Below, one piece after another: positions 9,216 through 17,041 of a stretch of 64,000 nt of DNA. The notes under the pieces are model-generated. The model saw only the letters and a list, made by a program, of their open reading frames with translations. It had not been told where the DNA came from and searched no databases. The translations under genes were made by a program, and so were the position numbers. Numbering within the stretch: the first letter of the stretch is position 1; each line of letters starts with the position of its first letter. The DNA is taken from NCBI GenBank assembly GCA_029263715.1, contig JAJUFP010000007.1, positions 62,001 to 126,000 of the forward strand. Direction: 5' to 3'. This DNA comes from Nitrososphaera sp. (GTDB lineage: Archaea; Thermoproteota; Nitrososphaeria; Nitrososphaerales; Nitrososphaeraceae).

Positions 9216-10223
9216 ATGATCTTTATTGGGGCAGGATTACCCGTTGCCTTCGGTATTCCTGCATTAAGTCAAATGACCTCTAATGTAATGGAGTATGTTA
9301 AATCCGATGCAAACGACCTAAAACAAATCGAGCTTGTAATCAAGGCTCTTGAAAAAAAGGGGTTTGCAACAGATATAGAAAATGTGCTTACAGTTCTTGA
9401 GTCAATAAAAGACCCTGCCAAAGTATATCAGGAAATAGGACCAAAAGTTGCAGCGTTCGACAATGAAAGTATGATAGAGAAGGTAACTGACGTTGATGTA
9501 CTGGTTTCAAAGATAAAACAACGAATCAAAGAATTGTGCAGCTATGCCGAGTATGAAAAAGCCTGTGACTTTTACACTTATTTGTTAAGAAAAACCATAA
9601 AAATAAAATCCATAAGAGGTTCCCCTGAACAGGCGCAAATGCTTAATGGCCTCATAGTAACTACTAATTATGATATTACTATCGAAGAATCCTTACAGCG
9701 GCTAAAATACGCGCTGTATGATGGCTTTTCTTATAACTCTCAAAGGACCGAGCTTACGTTCAATAATAATTGGCCAGAAGTAAGTGGAGCCAACGTACTT
9801 TTCGTAAAATTGCATGGTTCTATAGACTATTACAAAGAACAAGATGGTACAATTGTAAGAGATAGGTCTACCGGAAGGCTAGGGCCACCAAGAAAAAGAG
9901 AAGACATCTTGGTGTATCCTGCGGGAGAAAAGAGCATTACTTCCACACCTTTCTATGACTTGTACACCAAATTCAGAAGTGAGTTATTTAAAAGAAAGAC
10001 TGCACTCGTGCTTGGCTTCTCTTTTCGAGATTTCGCACTCAGAAATATCTTTACTGACTGGCTAAAGCAAACTGTAGAAGCGACTCTAGTACTCTATTCG
10101 CGCTCTGCTTCCAAAACTGTTGATCTATTTCCAATAGATGTACGCCCAAAAATAGTAGCAAAGAACGTGGATTTTAACGACAAAACTTGCCTAGACGGGC
10201 TAAAAGATGATTTTCCAGTGTAA
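9216..10223 (+). CDS. stand-alone SIR2-like domain protein
   Basis: 335 residues from ATG; TTTTTAA lies about 27 nt upstream. The SIR2-like pattern is clear: IFIGAGLPVAFGIP at residues 2-15 (NAD-binding loop), VTTNYDITIEE near 150, the catalytic-type VKLHGSIDY near 197 and LVLGFSFRD near 265. This resembles the SIR2-like families of antiviral NADases (as in Thoeris or DSR proteins) rather than deacetylases: it is long, with a helical insertion at about 35-130, and has no zinc CxxC pairs. The glycine loop reads GAGLP instead of GAGxS. The gene is clearly more AT-rich than its neighbours and has no partner gene, suggesting acquisition by transfer. Confidence 0.7.
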   Translation: MIFIGAGLPVAFGIPALSQMTSNVMEYVKSDANDLKQIELVIKALEKKGFATDIENVLTVLESIKDPAKVYQEIGPKVAAFDNESMIEKVTDVDVLVSKIKQRIKELCSYAEYEKACDFYTYLLRKTIKIKSIRGSPEQAQMLNGLIVTTNYDITIEESLQRLKYALYDGFSYNSQRTELTFNNNWPEVSGANVLFVKLHGSIDYYKEQDGTIVRDRSTGRLGPPRKREDILVYPAGEKSITSTPFYDLYTKFRSELFKRKTALVLGFSFRDFALRNIFTDWLKQTVEATLVLYSRSASKTVDLFPIDVRPKIVAKNVDFNDKTCLDGLKDDFPV

Positions 10224-10437
10224 TCCTATGTGGCAGCCCCTTACCCGAAGCGTTAACTCCCTACCTGAAGCAGGTCAGTGGAACTCCCGCATACTAAGCA
10301 GAACTCACAGTTCAACAGTCTATAATTGTCATTAACGATATTTGACTCAACCGTAGGAAAGTCTTGTTTTCTGCAGTAACACGGAGAGTACATTTATAGC
10401 ATTAGCCGTTTGCCTACTTGCTGTCTCAGATTAGCAG

Positions 10438-11055
10438 ATGAACCCGATAGACAAGGCGGCCCTTGCATCCATCTACTGCAGCAAGCTGGATCCTTCCGTT
10501 TCTGCCTACGAAAGGCTGAGGGCCAGACTCCCCATAGATAAGGAATTCTTTGATGAAACCCTGAAAGGCCTTTCCAGTCTGGGGATGGTTGAGGACCAAC
10601 ACCTGACGGATTTTGGCCGCGACGCCATAAAGGTGGTGCTTGTAGGCGGAGTCTTTGACCTGATACATCCGGGGCACATACATACGCTCAAGGCAGCCAA
10701 GTCCCTAGGCGACGTCCTGGTAGTCGTGGTCGCACGGACATCGACGGCCCTCAAGATAAAAAAAGATCGCAAGATCTATCACGATGAGAACCTAAGGCGT
10801 GAGCTGGTGTCATCCATAAACTTTGTCGACCTGGCCATCATCGGACGCGAGGGTACGCTTTATGACACGGTTGTATACGTCAACCCAAACATCATCGCCC
10901 TTGGATACGACCAGGCGCACACGGAAAAGGACGTTGCAGAGAACTGCAAGAAACTGAACCTGAACGTTCAGGTGGTCAGGCTTTCAACTCCCATACCCGG
11001 ATCAAAGAGCTCCCGGATAAAAGACGAACTGGGGGAGAGCATCTACGGCATCTGA
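10438..11055 (+). CDS. ribL: archaeal FAD synthase (RibL-type) with N-terminal helical/winged extension
   Basis: 205 residues. Residues 64-205 are a nucleotidyltransferase: VLVGGVFDLIHPGH with the HxGH motif at 77-80, an ARTSTALKIKKDR segment, YVNPNIIALGYDQ and a C-terminal SSRIKDEL that matches the second ATP-binding motif. RibL adenylylates FMN to FAD in archaea. Residues 1-63 (ending LGMVEDQHLTDFGRDAIK) are not part of the catalytic fold and look like a winged-helix domain. The convergent neighbour is the riboflavin kinase that makes FMN, so both last steps of FAD synthesis lie here; the 3' ends overlap by 13 nt. Confidence 0.8.
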   Translation: MNPIDKAALASIYCSKLDPSVSAYERLRARLPIDKEFFDETLKGLSSLGMVEDQHLTDFGRDAIKVVLVGGVFDLIHPGHIHTLKAAKSLGDVLVVVVARTSTALKIKKDRKIYHDENLRRELVSSINFVDLAIIGREGTLYDTVVYVNPNIIALGYDQAHTEKDVAENCKKLNLNVQVVRLSTPIPGSKSSRIKDELGESIYGI

Positions 11056-11735
11056 CCGACCAGGACCCGGACCTTGATCCTGTCGCCGTTTTTGATGCCG
11101 GCCAGCTCCTTTATGGAGGTGGGGGCTATGACTTCTAGCATGCTGTCATCGTAGTGTGTGCGTTCAAGCACCAGCACGGCAGCATTGCTTACCACGTTGT
11201 TGATGGTGGCACGATAGCACTTGACCCAGCCGTAGGTCCGCTGGCCGTCAGAAAAACCGTCAACGAATATGGATGGGTACCGGCCAAGGTCGCGCCTTGC
11301 ATTCATGTAGACTGGGTCGACCAGCCGCACGTTCAATGTCCCAGGATAAGGTTCAAAGCCCAGCTTTTCGCGGAACTGCCGCCGGTAGCCGTCAAGGGAC
11401 ATGTAGTACGCTCCCTCACCCATGCCGGAGACAACGCTCCCTTCAAAATCTATGGACGTGGGCGTGGATTCCAGCGCTGATCGTAATGACAAAAAGAGGC
11501 CGTGGATCTCGTCAAAGCCCTTGTCCGTTATTCGCACGGCAAATTTTTGGCCGCGCCTTACCCGCTCGATGTAGCCGGCAGTTTCCAAGTCCAGAAGGTG
11601 CTTTGACGCAGCCTGCTGCGAGCGGCCTATTTTGTTGCCAAGGTCTGCAGTGGTTACCTCGACAAAGTTGTGCCTGGCCCCGCTTTCAAGGAGCTGGACC
11701 ATGGTGAGGATGTGCTGCAGCTTGATCTCTGGCAT
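11043..11735 (-). CDS. rbkR: CTP-dependent riboflavin kinase with DNA-binding domain (RbkR)
   Basis: 230 residues. Residues 1-90 are a winged helix (TADLGNKIGRSQQAASKHLL, GYIERVRRGQKFAVRIT). Residues 95-230 are the archaeal riboflavin kinase domain: GEGAYYMSLDGYRRQF, PYPGTLNVRL, and a C-terminal ELAGIKNGDRIKVRV. The enzyme makes FMN using CTP. In other archaea this fusion (RbkR) also controls riboflavin genes. Its ATG directly follows the TAA stop of dnaG, so the two are co-transcribed, and it is convergent with the FAD synthase gene. Confidence 0.9.
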   Translation of the reverse strand: MPEIKLQHILTMVQLLESGARHNFVEVTTADLGNKIGRSQQAASKHLLDLETAGYIERVRRGQKFAVRITDKGFDEIHGLFLSLRSALESTPTSIDFEGSVVSGMGEGAYYMSLDGYRRQFREKLGFEPYPGTLNVRLVDPVYMNARRDLGRYPSIFVDGFSDGQRTYGWVKCYRATINNVVSNAAVLVLERTHYDDSMLEVIAPTSIKELAGIKNGDRIKVRVLVGQMP

Positions 11736-13010
11736 TTAGCTTACGATGCCTACGTCGCCAAATGTCCGGACCATCAGGTTTGTCGGCTTTCTGACCTCCG
11801 CTGTCCTGTGGCCAACGATGTACTCTATTCCGGCCTTGTCGGCGGCGTCAACCAGCCTCTGCGTCACGATGCCGTCTATGACCAGCATCTTGGCACCTTC
11901 GGCGCTGTCAAGCCTCTTGATGACCTCGGATACCGGTACCTTGAGCAGCTGCTTCATCGAGCCGTCCAGTATCACTGCCTCAAGGGTCTCGTTTATCTGT
12001 GGGAATACGTCCTTGATGGCTGATACTATCTCCGGGCTGTCACTGGTCGTGGGGGCAGGCGGCGCTGGCGGTGCTGCCGGCTGTTCAGGCGGTGGCTGGC
12101 GGTATTCTTCGCGCTCACGGTATCTCTCTCGTTCTCTCTCCCGTCGCGGGTGCCTTCTTTCCATCTGCACTGGGGGAGCCTGATGCGGGACTGGTGCCGG
12201 TGCGCCTTCTGTGACATAGGCGTCCTTTAGTATCTCGGATATCTCTAGCGGCGTGCACTCCTCGACTTCCCTGCCGGTCGGCGCGCGGAGGACCTTGTCT
12301 ATCTTGACTACGCCCTGCAGCTCCTTGAGTATGAGGTCGCCGGCCCTGTCGCCGTCCAGGAAAGCCACTACCTTCTTGCCCTCGGTGAGCTTGACTACTG
12401 TCTCGTCTATCTTGGCGCCCTCTATGGCGATGGCGTTGTCGTAGCCGGCCCGAAGCAGGTTGATGACGTCTGCGCGGCCTTCCACAAGGATTATCCACTC
12501 TGAATCAAAAACGCCGGTGCCGCATGCCAGCTGGGCCTTGCCGTAGGCGGTGAGCTTGCCGGGCTTGCTGGCATCGTAGACGTCCTTGAGCATCTCCTCG
12601 CCCTCGCTTATGGTCTTGGTGGCCCACTCCTGGACTATCTTCTTGGCCCTGTCGACGATGACCTTCTTCTTGATGGCCCGGATGTCGTCTATTCCCACCA
12701 GCTGGAACTTGGCCTGGAACGGACCTACCTTGTCTATGCTCTCTATGGCGGCGGCAATCAAGGCTGCGGTGGATATGTCTGTGCTCATGGGTATCAGGGC
12801 GTCTCCCCTGGCCATGCTGCCCCTCGTCTCGACGTTTACTTCTATCCTTCCAACCTTGGAGACTTTTTGCAGTTCGTTGAGGTTCATCTCTGGACCGAGA
12901 AGCCCTTCGGTTTGTCCAAAAATTGCGCCGATTATGTCGGCCTTCTCGACCAGCCCGTCAACTTCAAATTTTAACTTAACATGATACTTTACTATACCAG
13001 TGCTAGGCAA
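11736..13010 (-). CDS. dnaG: archaeal DnaG, Toprim-domain primase-like protein
   Basis: 424 residues, normal for archaeal DnaG. The TTG start at 13010 lies about 27 nt after a TAAAATA box and no in-frame ATG fits. The N-terminal domain (1-165) opens with IVKYHVKLKFEVDGLVEKAD. The Toprim domain is at about 170-250: WIILVEGRADVINLL supplies the catalytic Glu, and FLDGDRAGD the DxD metal site. A charged, Pro-rich linker (about 285-335) separates it from the C-terminal domain. Archaeal DnaG has primase activity but is mostly known as an exosome subunit that helps degrade poly(A)-tailed RNA. A second small Toprim gene lies just upstream on the same strand. Confidence 0.95.
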   Translation of the reverse strand: MPSTGIVKYHVKLKFEVDGLVEKADIIGAIFGQTEGLLGPEMNLNELQKVSKVGRIEVNVETRGSMARGDALIPMSTDISTAALIAAAIESIDKVGPFQAKFQLVGIDDIRAIKKKVIVDRAKKIVQEWATKTISEGEEMLKDVYDASKPGKLTAYGKAQLACGTGVFDSEWIILVEGRADVINLLRAGYDNAIAIEGAKIDETVVKLTEGKKVVAFLDGDRAGDLILKELQGVVKIDKVLRAPTGREVEECTPLEISEILKDAYVTEGAPAPVPHQAPPVQMERRHPRRERERERYREREEYRQPPPEQPAAPPAPPAPTTSDSPEIVSAIKDVFPQINETLEAVILDGSMKQLLKVPVSEVIKRLDSAEGAKMLVIDGIVTQRLVDAADKAGIEYIVGHRTAEVRKPTNLMVRTFGDVGIVS

Positions 13011-13100
13011 TCTTGTTCATAACCTCGTAGTGTATTTTAGTTACTAGGGACAGGTTTCAATTTCTTGAATATAAGTGCTTTTATGGTAATTGAGGCGCGC

Positions 13101-13535
13101 TCAGGTGTAAAAGTACAGGTCCTTTCGCTGGCCGGTGTTTCCGGTCACCATCGGCGCGTAGGTGGACAAATCCTCGACGTGGCGGACCTTGCCCTTGGTT
13201 ATGCGGGCCAGCGCGTTTTTGTAGAACAGGCTGACGTTGTTCTGCCTTGACTGCAGCTGCGAGACAAGCCGGCTGGTCAGGTACTTGCCGGTCTTGTCCA
13301 TGTCCAGGAGCAGGATGATCTTTCTGCCCATGTCGCCGTGGCTGTCTACAAAGTCCACGATGCCCTTGTGGTTATGAAATACTACAGGGCTTCCGGTAAA
13401 GCCAATCCTGGACAGGGCGTCAGCATCGCGCCGGCCTTCAACTACCACCAGCGAGCCCCGCTCGGACTCTTCGTTGAGCATGTCTACAAAGGTTCTCAGC
13501 TCTTCGATTACTCTGTCTGAAGCTGAAAAATCCAT
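13101..13535 (-). CDS. small stand-alone Toprim protein
   Basis: 144 residues from ATG at 13535; longer frames would run into the divergent amidotransferase gene. The Toprim signature is complete: SLVVVEGRRDADAL (catalytic Glu) near 30-42, a beta strand VVFHN, and ILLLDMDKTGKYL (DxD) near 75-85. Mini-Toprim proteins (COG1658/UPF0292-like) are thought to be RNase M5- or primase-like nucleases; the substrate is unknown. It lies 90 nt upstream of dnaG on the same strand. Confidence 0.75.
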   Translation of the reverse strand: MDFSASDRVIEELRTFVDMLNEESERGSLVVVEGRRDADALSRIGFTGSPVVFHNHKGIVDFVDSHGDMGRKIILLLDMDKTGKYLTSRLVSQLQSRQNNVSLFYKNALARITKGKVRHVEDLSTYAPMVTGNTGQRKDLYFYT

Positions 13536-13626
13536 GGCAGGCGTACATGGGTCAAAAGAACGATTTAATACTTTTGGCCGGAAAAGCGGTGGCAAATAAA
13601 TACGGCTGTTGCTTTTCCAAGGCTGC

Positions 13627-14310
13627 TTGAAAAAAGTGCTTTCCATCCAGAACATCGCCTGCGAGACCCTTGGCAGTCTGGAAAAGCTGTTCAGGTCCGA
13701 CGGCTTTGAGATACAAAACATCAACGCTCAAAATGACCCGATACCAGAAAAGTCTGAGGGTTACTCGGCCATAGTCGTGCTTGGCGGGCCCATGGCAGTC
13801 TACGACAACCTGCCCTACCTGCAAAAGGAGCAGACCCTAATACGCGACGCGGTGGAAAAGAGCGTGCCGGTCTTGGGCGTATGCCTTGGCTCGCAGCTGA
13901 TAGCACAGGCCACCGGTGGCCGCGTCTATAAAGGCAGCAGAAAAGAGATCGGCTGGCACGATGTCTCTGTCTTGCCGGCCGGCAAAAACGGCCTGTTCTC
14001 TGGAATCAGTCAGCAAAGAATGCGGGTCTTTCAGTGGCACGGCGACACCTACGAGCTTCCGGCAACTGCAGAGATACTGGCATCTTCCGACCTCTACCCA
14101 CAGGCTTTCAGGGTGGGAAGCGCCATAGGCATACAGTTCCACCTTGAAGTAGACGATCGCCTCATCAAGAGCTGGATGAAAGAGTACGCCGGCGAGGTCA
14201 AATCTGAAGGCATCGATCCCCAAAATATTTTGCCCAAAGCCGGCGACGTTGAGCAACTATCAGAAAAGTGCAGTCTTGTCTACAGAAACTTTGCAAAGAT
14301 GATCCGGTAA
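13627..14310 (+). CDS. class I glutamine amidotransferase-domain protein
   Basis: Stand-alone GATase type 1. A conserved AIVVLGGPMAVYD, the nucleophile elbow PVLGVCLGSQLIA and the catalytic-type GIQFHLEVD (His and Glu) are all present, so it should be active. Such free-standing proteins are often labelled GMP synthase-like or gamma-glutamyl hydrolase-like. I chose TTG at 13627, which gives a normal KKVLSIQN first strand and sits about 29 nt after an AAATAAATA box; a TTG at 13609 would add six residues. No partner synthetase is adjacent. Confidence 0.8.
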   Translation: MKKVLSIQNIACETLGSLEKLFRSDGFEIQNINAQNDPIPEKSEGYSAIVVLGGPMAVYDNLPYLQKEQTLIRDAVEKSVPVLGVCLGSQLIAQATGGRVYKGSRKEIGWHDVSVLPAGKNGLFSGISQQRMRVFQWHGDTYELPATAEILASSDLYPQAFRVGSAIGIQFHLEVDDRLIKSWMKEYAGEVKSEGIDPQNILPKAGDVEQLSEKCSLVYRNFAKMIR

Positions 14311-14609
14311 CAATCAGTCAAAAAAGATACAATGTAAGTGGCCAAAACGGTTCGCACAAATAGACCACGTGATCCTTTGACGGCAGAGTACCCCCTTCAA
14401 GATTCGCGAACCTGAGAAAGGCGACTATTGGGTCAAGACGCAACGAACTTCCCGAGGCGATAACTCAAGCAAAGTCACTGAACGAGCTAGCAGATATGTA
14501 GGGGGTGTTGATGTTGGCACCATGCTTGTGCCTTTCCACATAAGGAAGGAATCGTTGCTGACGCGAAGCGGCCAAGGTCCGTAGGTATGCCTATTTCTAC
14601 AACATCTAA
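14311..14609. other. intergenic, possible decayed reading frame
   Basis: About 300 nt. A plus-strand frame stays open for 67 codons (about 14381-14584; ...GDYWVKTQRTSRGDN, then RYVGGVDVGTML, stop), but it has no start and no recognised family. I see nothing else. Confidence 0.3.
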
Positions 14610-15674
14610 CTATCTGGACGTTCCTTTTTGCCTGAGCATATTTTCAATCAAGTTCACTGTTCTGGGCACCGCTTCTCTGCACCGGCGGTTGTCTACATAA
14701 AAATCTCGCAGGTCCATCAGATCTCCGCCAGCATTTTCCCAGCTCTTGATAGTCTCTTTTGTTTCAGACATCCGATCGTCATCTTTGTCATGCAATTCCC
14801 TGAGCTTCTTGTTAAGAGCCCAGATTCGGGGCTTGATGTTTACCTCTTTATTGAAACACATCTCTTCAACGGTAAACCACTGATAGTCGGATGCCTTGAA
14901 TATCGACCACTCGTCATAATGCCTGTTGTCTGCCACCGATCGGAACGCATTGATAGATTCTGGCTTACCCACTATTTCATGCAACCTTACCTGATGCCCA
15001 GTGTCAAGTTCTCTAAAGAAGTAAGTCTCTTCCATTCTAAGGTAATTTTCATTCATAACAGCGTCAGGTTTTTCAGTATCAAAAACATACGATGTTAGCC
15101 TTCTATCCATATCCGGCTTCAAGCCATCATAGATGGTGCCGGGGAAGAACCACTGCTTCATCTCTTCATCATCCCTTAGCCGAAGGAAGACTTTGCCGTC
15201 TTTCTCTACCACAATGGAATACACGTCCATTATCTTGTTTGATTCGCTAGTCAGGATATCGAGGTTCTTGACTATGGTCTCCAAAAACAAGAATCCTGCA
15301 TACGTGGGGTAGATCCTGTCGGTGTAGCCGCCGCCCTGTTCGGCTTCTACCCTGAGAAACCCCTGAACAAAGTACACGGTTTCCCTAAACTTCTTCCTGC
15401 CGCCAGATGTAAGTTTTGAGCCGTCCTTTTCGGTATGCCTTTCATAAAGCATTCTTGAGCATTCCTCGCCGTTGACTATGACGTCTAGGAAAATTTTCTT
15501 GTAGACTTCGTGCTCGTCAAACAGTTTTGAGAGGTGGGCTATCACAAGTTTCTTTTTCCCGTCATCTTCTAGGACTTTTCTTACTTGAGCTAGCCTTGCT
15601 TGAAATTCCTCGTGCATGGTCGCAGGAAGGAAATCTAGTATGGATTGATGGGGATCACGTTTCTCTGTCTGCAT
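14610..15674 (-). CDS. orphan protein of unknown function
   Basis: 354 residues from ATG at 15674, chosen because AAAGGAG lies about 10 nt upstream. It is soluble and charged, with no signal peptide or membrane helix. Visible features are a helical N-terminal part (LAQVRKVLEDDGKKKLV), an aromatic central region (RETVYFVQGFLRVE, YPTYAGFLFLETI), and a C-terminal helical part rich in Arg and Lys ending NLIENMLRQKG. I do not recognise a family. It stands alone between two spacers, on the opposite strand to both neighbours. Confidence 0.65.
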   Translation of the reverse strand: MQTEKRDPHQSILDFLPATMHEEFQARLAQVRKVLEDDGKKKLVIAHLSKLFDEHEVYKKIFLDVIVNGEECSRMLYERHTEKDGSKLTSGGRKKFRETVYFVQGFLRVEAEQGGGYTDRIYPTYAGFLFLETIVKNLDILTSESNKIMDVYSIVVEKDGKVFLRLRDDEEMKQWFFPGTIYDGLKPDMDRRLTSYVFDTEKPDAVMNENYLRMEETYFFRELDTGHQVRLHEIVGKPESINAFRSVADNRHYDEWSIFKASDYQWFTVEEMCFNKEVNIKPRIWALNKKLRELHDKDDDRMSETKETIKSWENAGGDLMDLRDFYVDNRRCREAVPRTVNLIENMLRQKGTSR

Positions 15675-15922
15675 GCAAACTCTACTCCTTTCAGTAATTC
15701 TGACTGCACAAAATGGCACAATGTGAGTGATCAGCCAAGTCCCTGATAATAATTGTCAACGGCCTATTGCCCAGACTCTCTTCAATATTTTTCATTCCCT
15801 GATGCCCTGATTCATCCTGAAACGGATACAACGACACAACTATTCCAGAATATTGGTGCATAAAAAAGATTTACAAGACTAGGATAACCATCTTTATTGC
15901 AATAGTCAGAAAACAAATATTT

Positions 15923-15944
15923 GAAAAACAACGGTTTGTTTTTC
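15923..15944 (+). promoter_or_regulatory. 9-bp inverted repeat upstream of formyltransferase gene
   Basis: Perfect arms GAAAAACAA and TTGTTTTTC separated by CGGT. It lies just before the CTTATTA box that precedes the ATG at 15982, where a repressor or activator would bind. Confidence 0.4.
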
Positions 15945-15981
15945 TTGCGCATGCTTATTACACATGCGACAGTTGTCTTTT

Positions 15982-16764
15982 ATGTTGACAAATGTGGGCA
16001 TCCTGATAACCGGTCCCGGTGTTATCATGAATGCCATTTTGGGTGCTTTTTCTCAAGGCAAAATAAAGAATGCCAATCCAAAAATCGTTATATCTTCTGA
16101 TAAGGCCAATGCCAAAGTTCTTAAAGACGCCTCTGCAAAGTATGGGGTCAAAACTGCAGTTATCGAATATGCAGGAAAAAGAATTCCAGACGATTTATTT
16201 CCAGACGAGGTTATTTCTAACAATGAAAAGATAAGCTGGAAATCAAACCAACATATACAAAAAGAACTGGAAGATAGGTGGGAGAATTACGACAAAGAAA
16301 TAGCCAGAGTGTTACAAGAACACGATGTTACTCCAGAAAATGGCCTGGTGTGTCTGGCTGAATACCGACTTTTACTCAGCAACAAGCTTGTCCATCTGTA
16401 CAAGAACAGAATCATGAACATCCATCCTTCGCTTCTGCCTTCTTTTCCTGGATGGCGGGACACCATCAAAAATACCCTTGACTATGGCGTCAAGATTACC
16501 GGTGTTACTGCACATCTTGTAAGCGATGTTCTTGATGCAGGGCCAACAATAGCCCAAGTTCCAGTGCCAATATTTGATGATGATGACGTTGGCACGCTTC
16601 GGAAAAGGATGGTTGTTGAAGCCTGCAAATTATACCCTTACTGCATAAACCTGTTTGCATCACGCAGATTGGTTATTGAGGGCGACAGGACATGCGGAAT
16701 GGAATGGAAGGAAGGATTGAAAGGAGATCACGATGCGTGGTCGTATACTAATTATCTAATCTAG
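15982..16764 (+). CDS. PurN-like formyltransferase family protein
   Basis: 260 residues from ATG at 15982, about 26 nt after CTTATTA. The formyltransferase core is evident: MNIHPSLLPSFPGWRDT (the NIHPSLLP motif) and GVTAHLVSDVLDAGPTIAQV (His and Asp of the active-site loop). This points to a phosphoribosylglycinamide formyltransferase-type fold, which transfers formyl from 10-formyl-tetrahydrofolate. It differs from PurN by its first loop (LITGPGVIMNAIL instead of SGxGSN), by about 60 extra residues, including a segment around SWKSNQHIQKELEDRWENYD, and by a C-terminal tail. The substrate may therefore be another amine. It is AT-rich relative to its neighbours. Confidence 0.7.
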   Translation: MLTNVGILITGPGVIMNAILGAFSQGKIKNANPKIVISSDKANAKVLKDASAKYGVKTAVIEYAGKRIPDDLFPDEVISNNEKISWKSNQHIQKELEDRWENYDKEIARVLQEHDVTPENGLVCLAEYRLLLSNKLVHLYKNRIMNIHPSLLPSFPGWRDTIKNTLDYGVKITGVTAHLVSDVLDAGPTIAQVPVPIFDDDDVGTLRKRMVVEACKLYPYCINLFASRRLVIEGDRTCGMEWKEGLKGDHDAWSYTNYLI

Positions 16765-16971
16765 AAGAATGTTGATTGTATTTTCGGAGGATATAGGATC
16801 CCATTCACCACGATACCGTTGTTGCCCGTCATACCACCACTCAATTTGATAAATCCAGAATATAGAAATTGAGTTCATACGGTGAGCTTTATTCAGTCAT
16901 CAATAATCATTGTCAGAAATATGAAGCGGGAATATAAAGAAGACTCCGTTAGCTAATAAAAACAGAGGAAT

Positions 16972-16995
16972 CTGGACGAGGGGAATCTCGTCCAG
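16972..16995 (-). terminator. hairpin after the S-layer-type gene
   Basis: Perfect 9-bp stem CTGGACGAG/CTCGTCCAG with a 6-nt loop, 47 nt past the stop of the giant gene and followed on the minus strand, after a few bases, by a run of T. Likely stabilises or ends the abundant S-layer transcript. Confidence 0.6.
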
Positions 16996-17041
16996 TATAC
17001 TGTAATATTTTTAGAGCTTAATTATTTTTGGCATTGAAAAT

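Noticed and set aside
14326-15730. ACAATGTRAGTG on both sides of the orphan gene, as possible target duplications
   Set aside because: Only about 12 bases agree, the flanks differ and no transposase is present.
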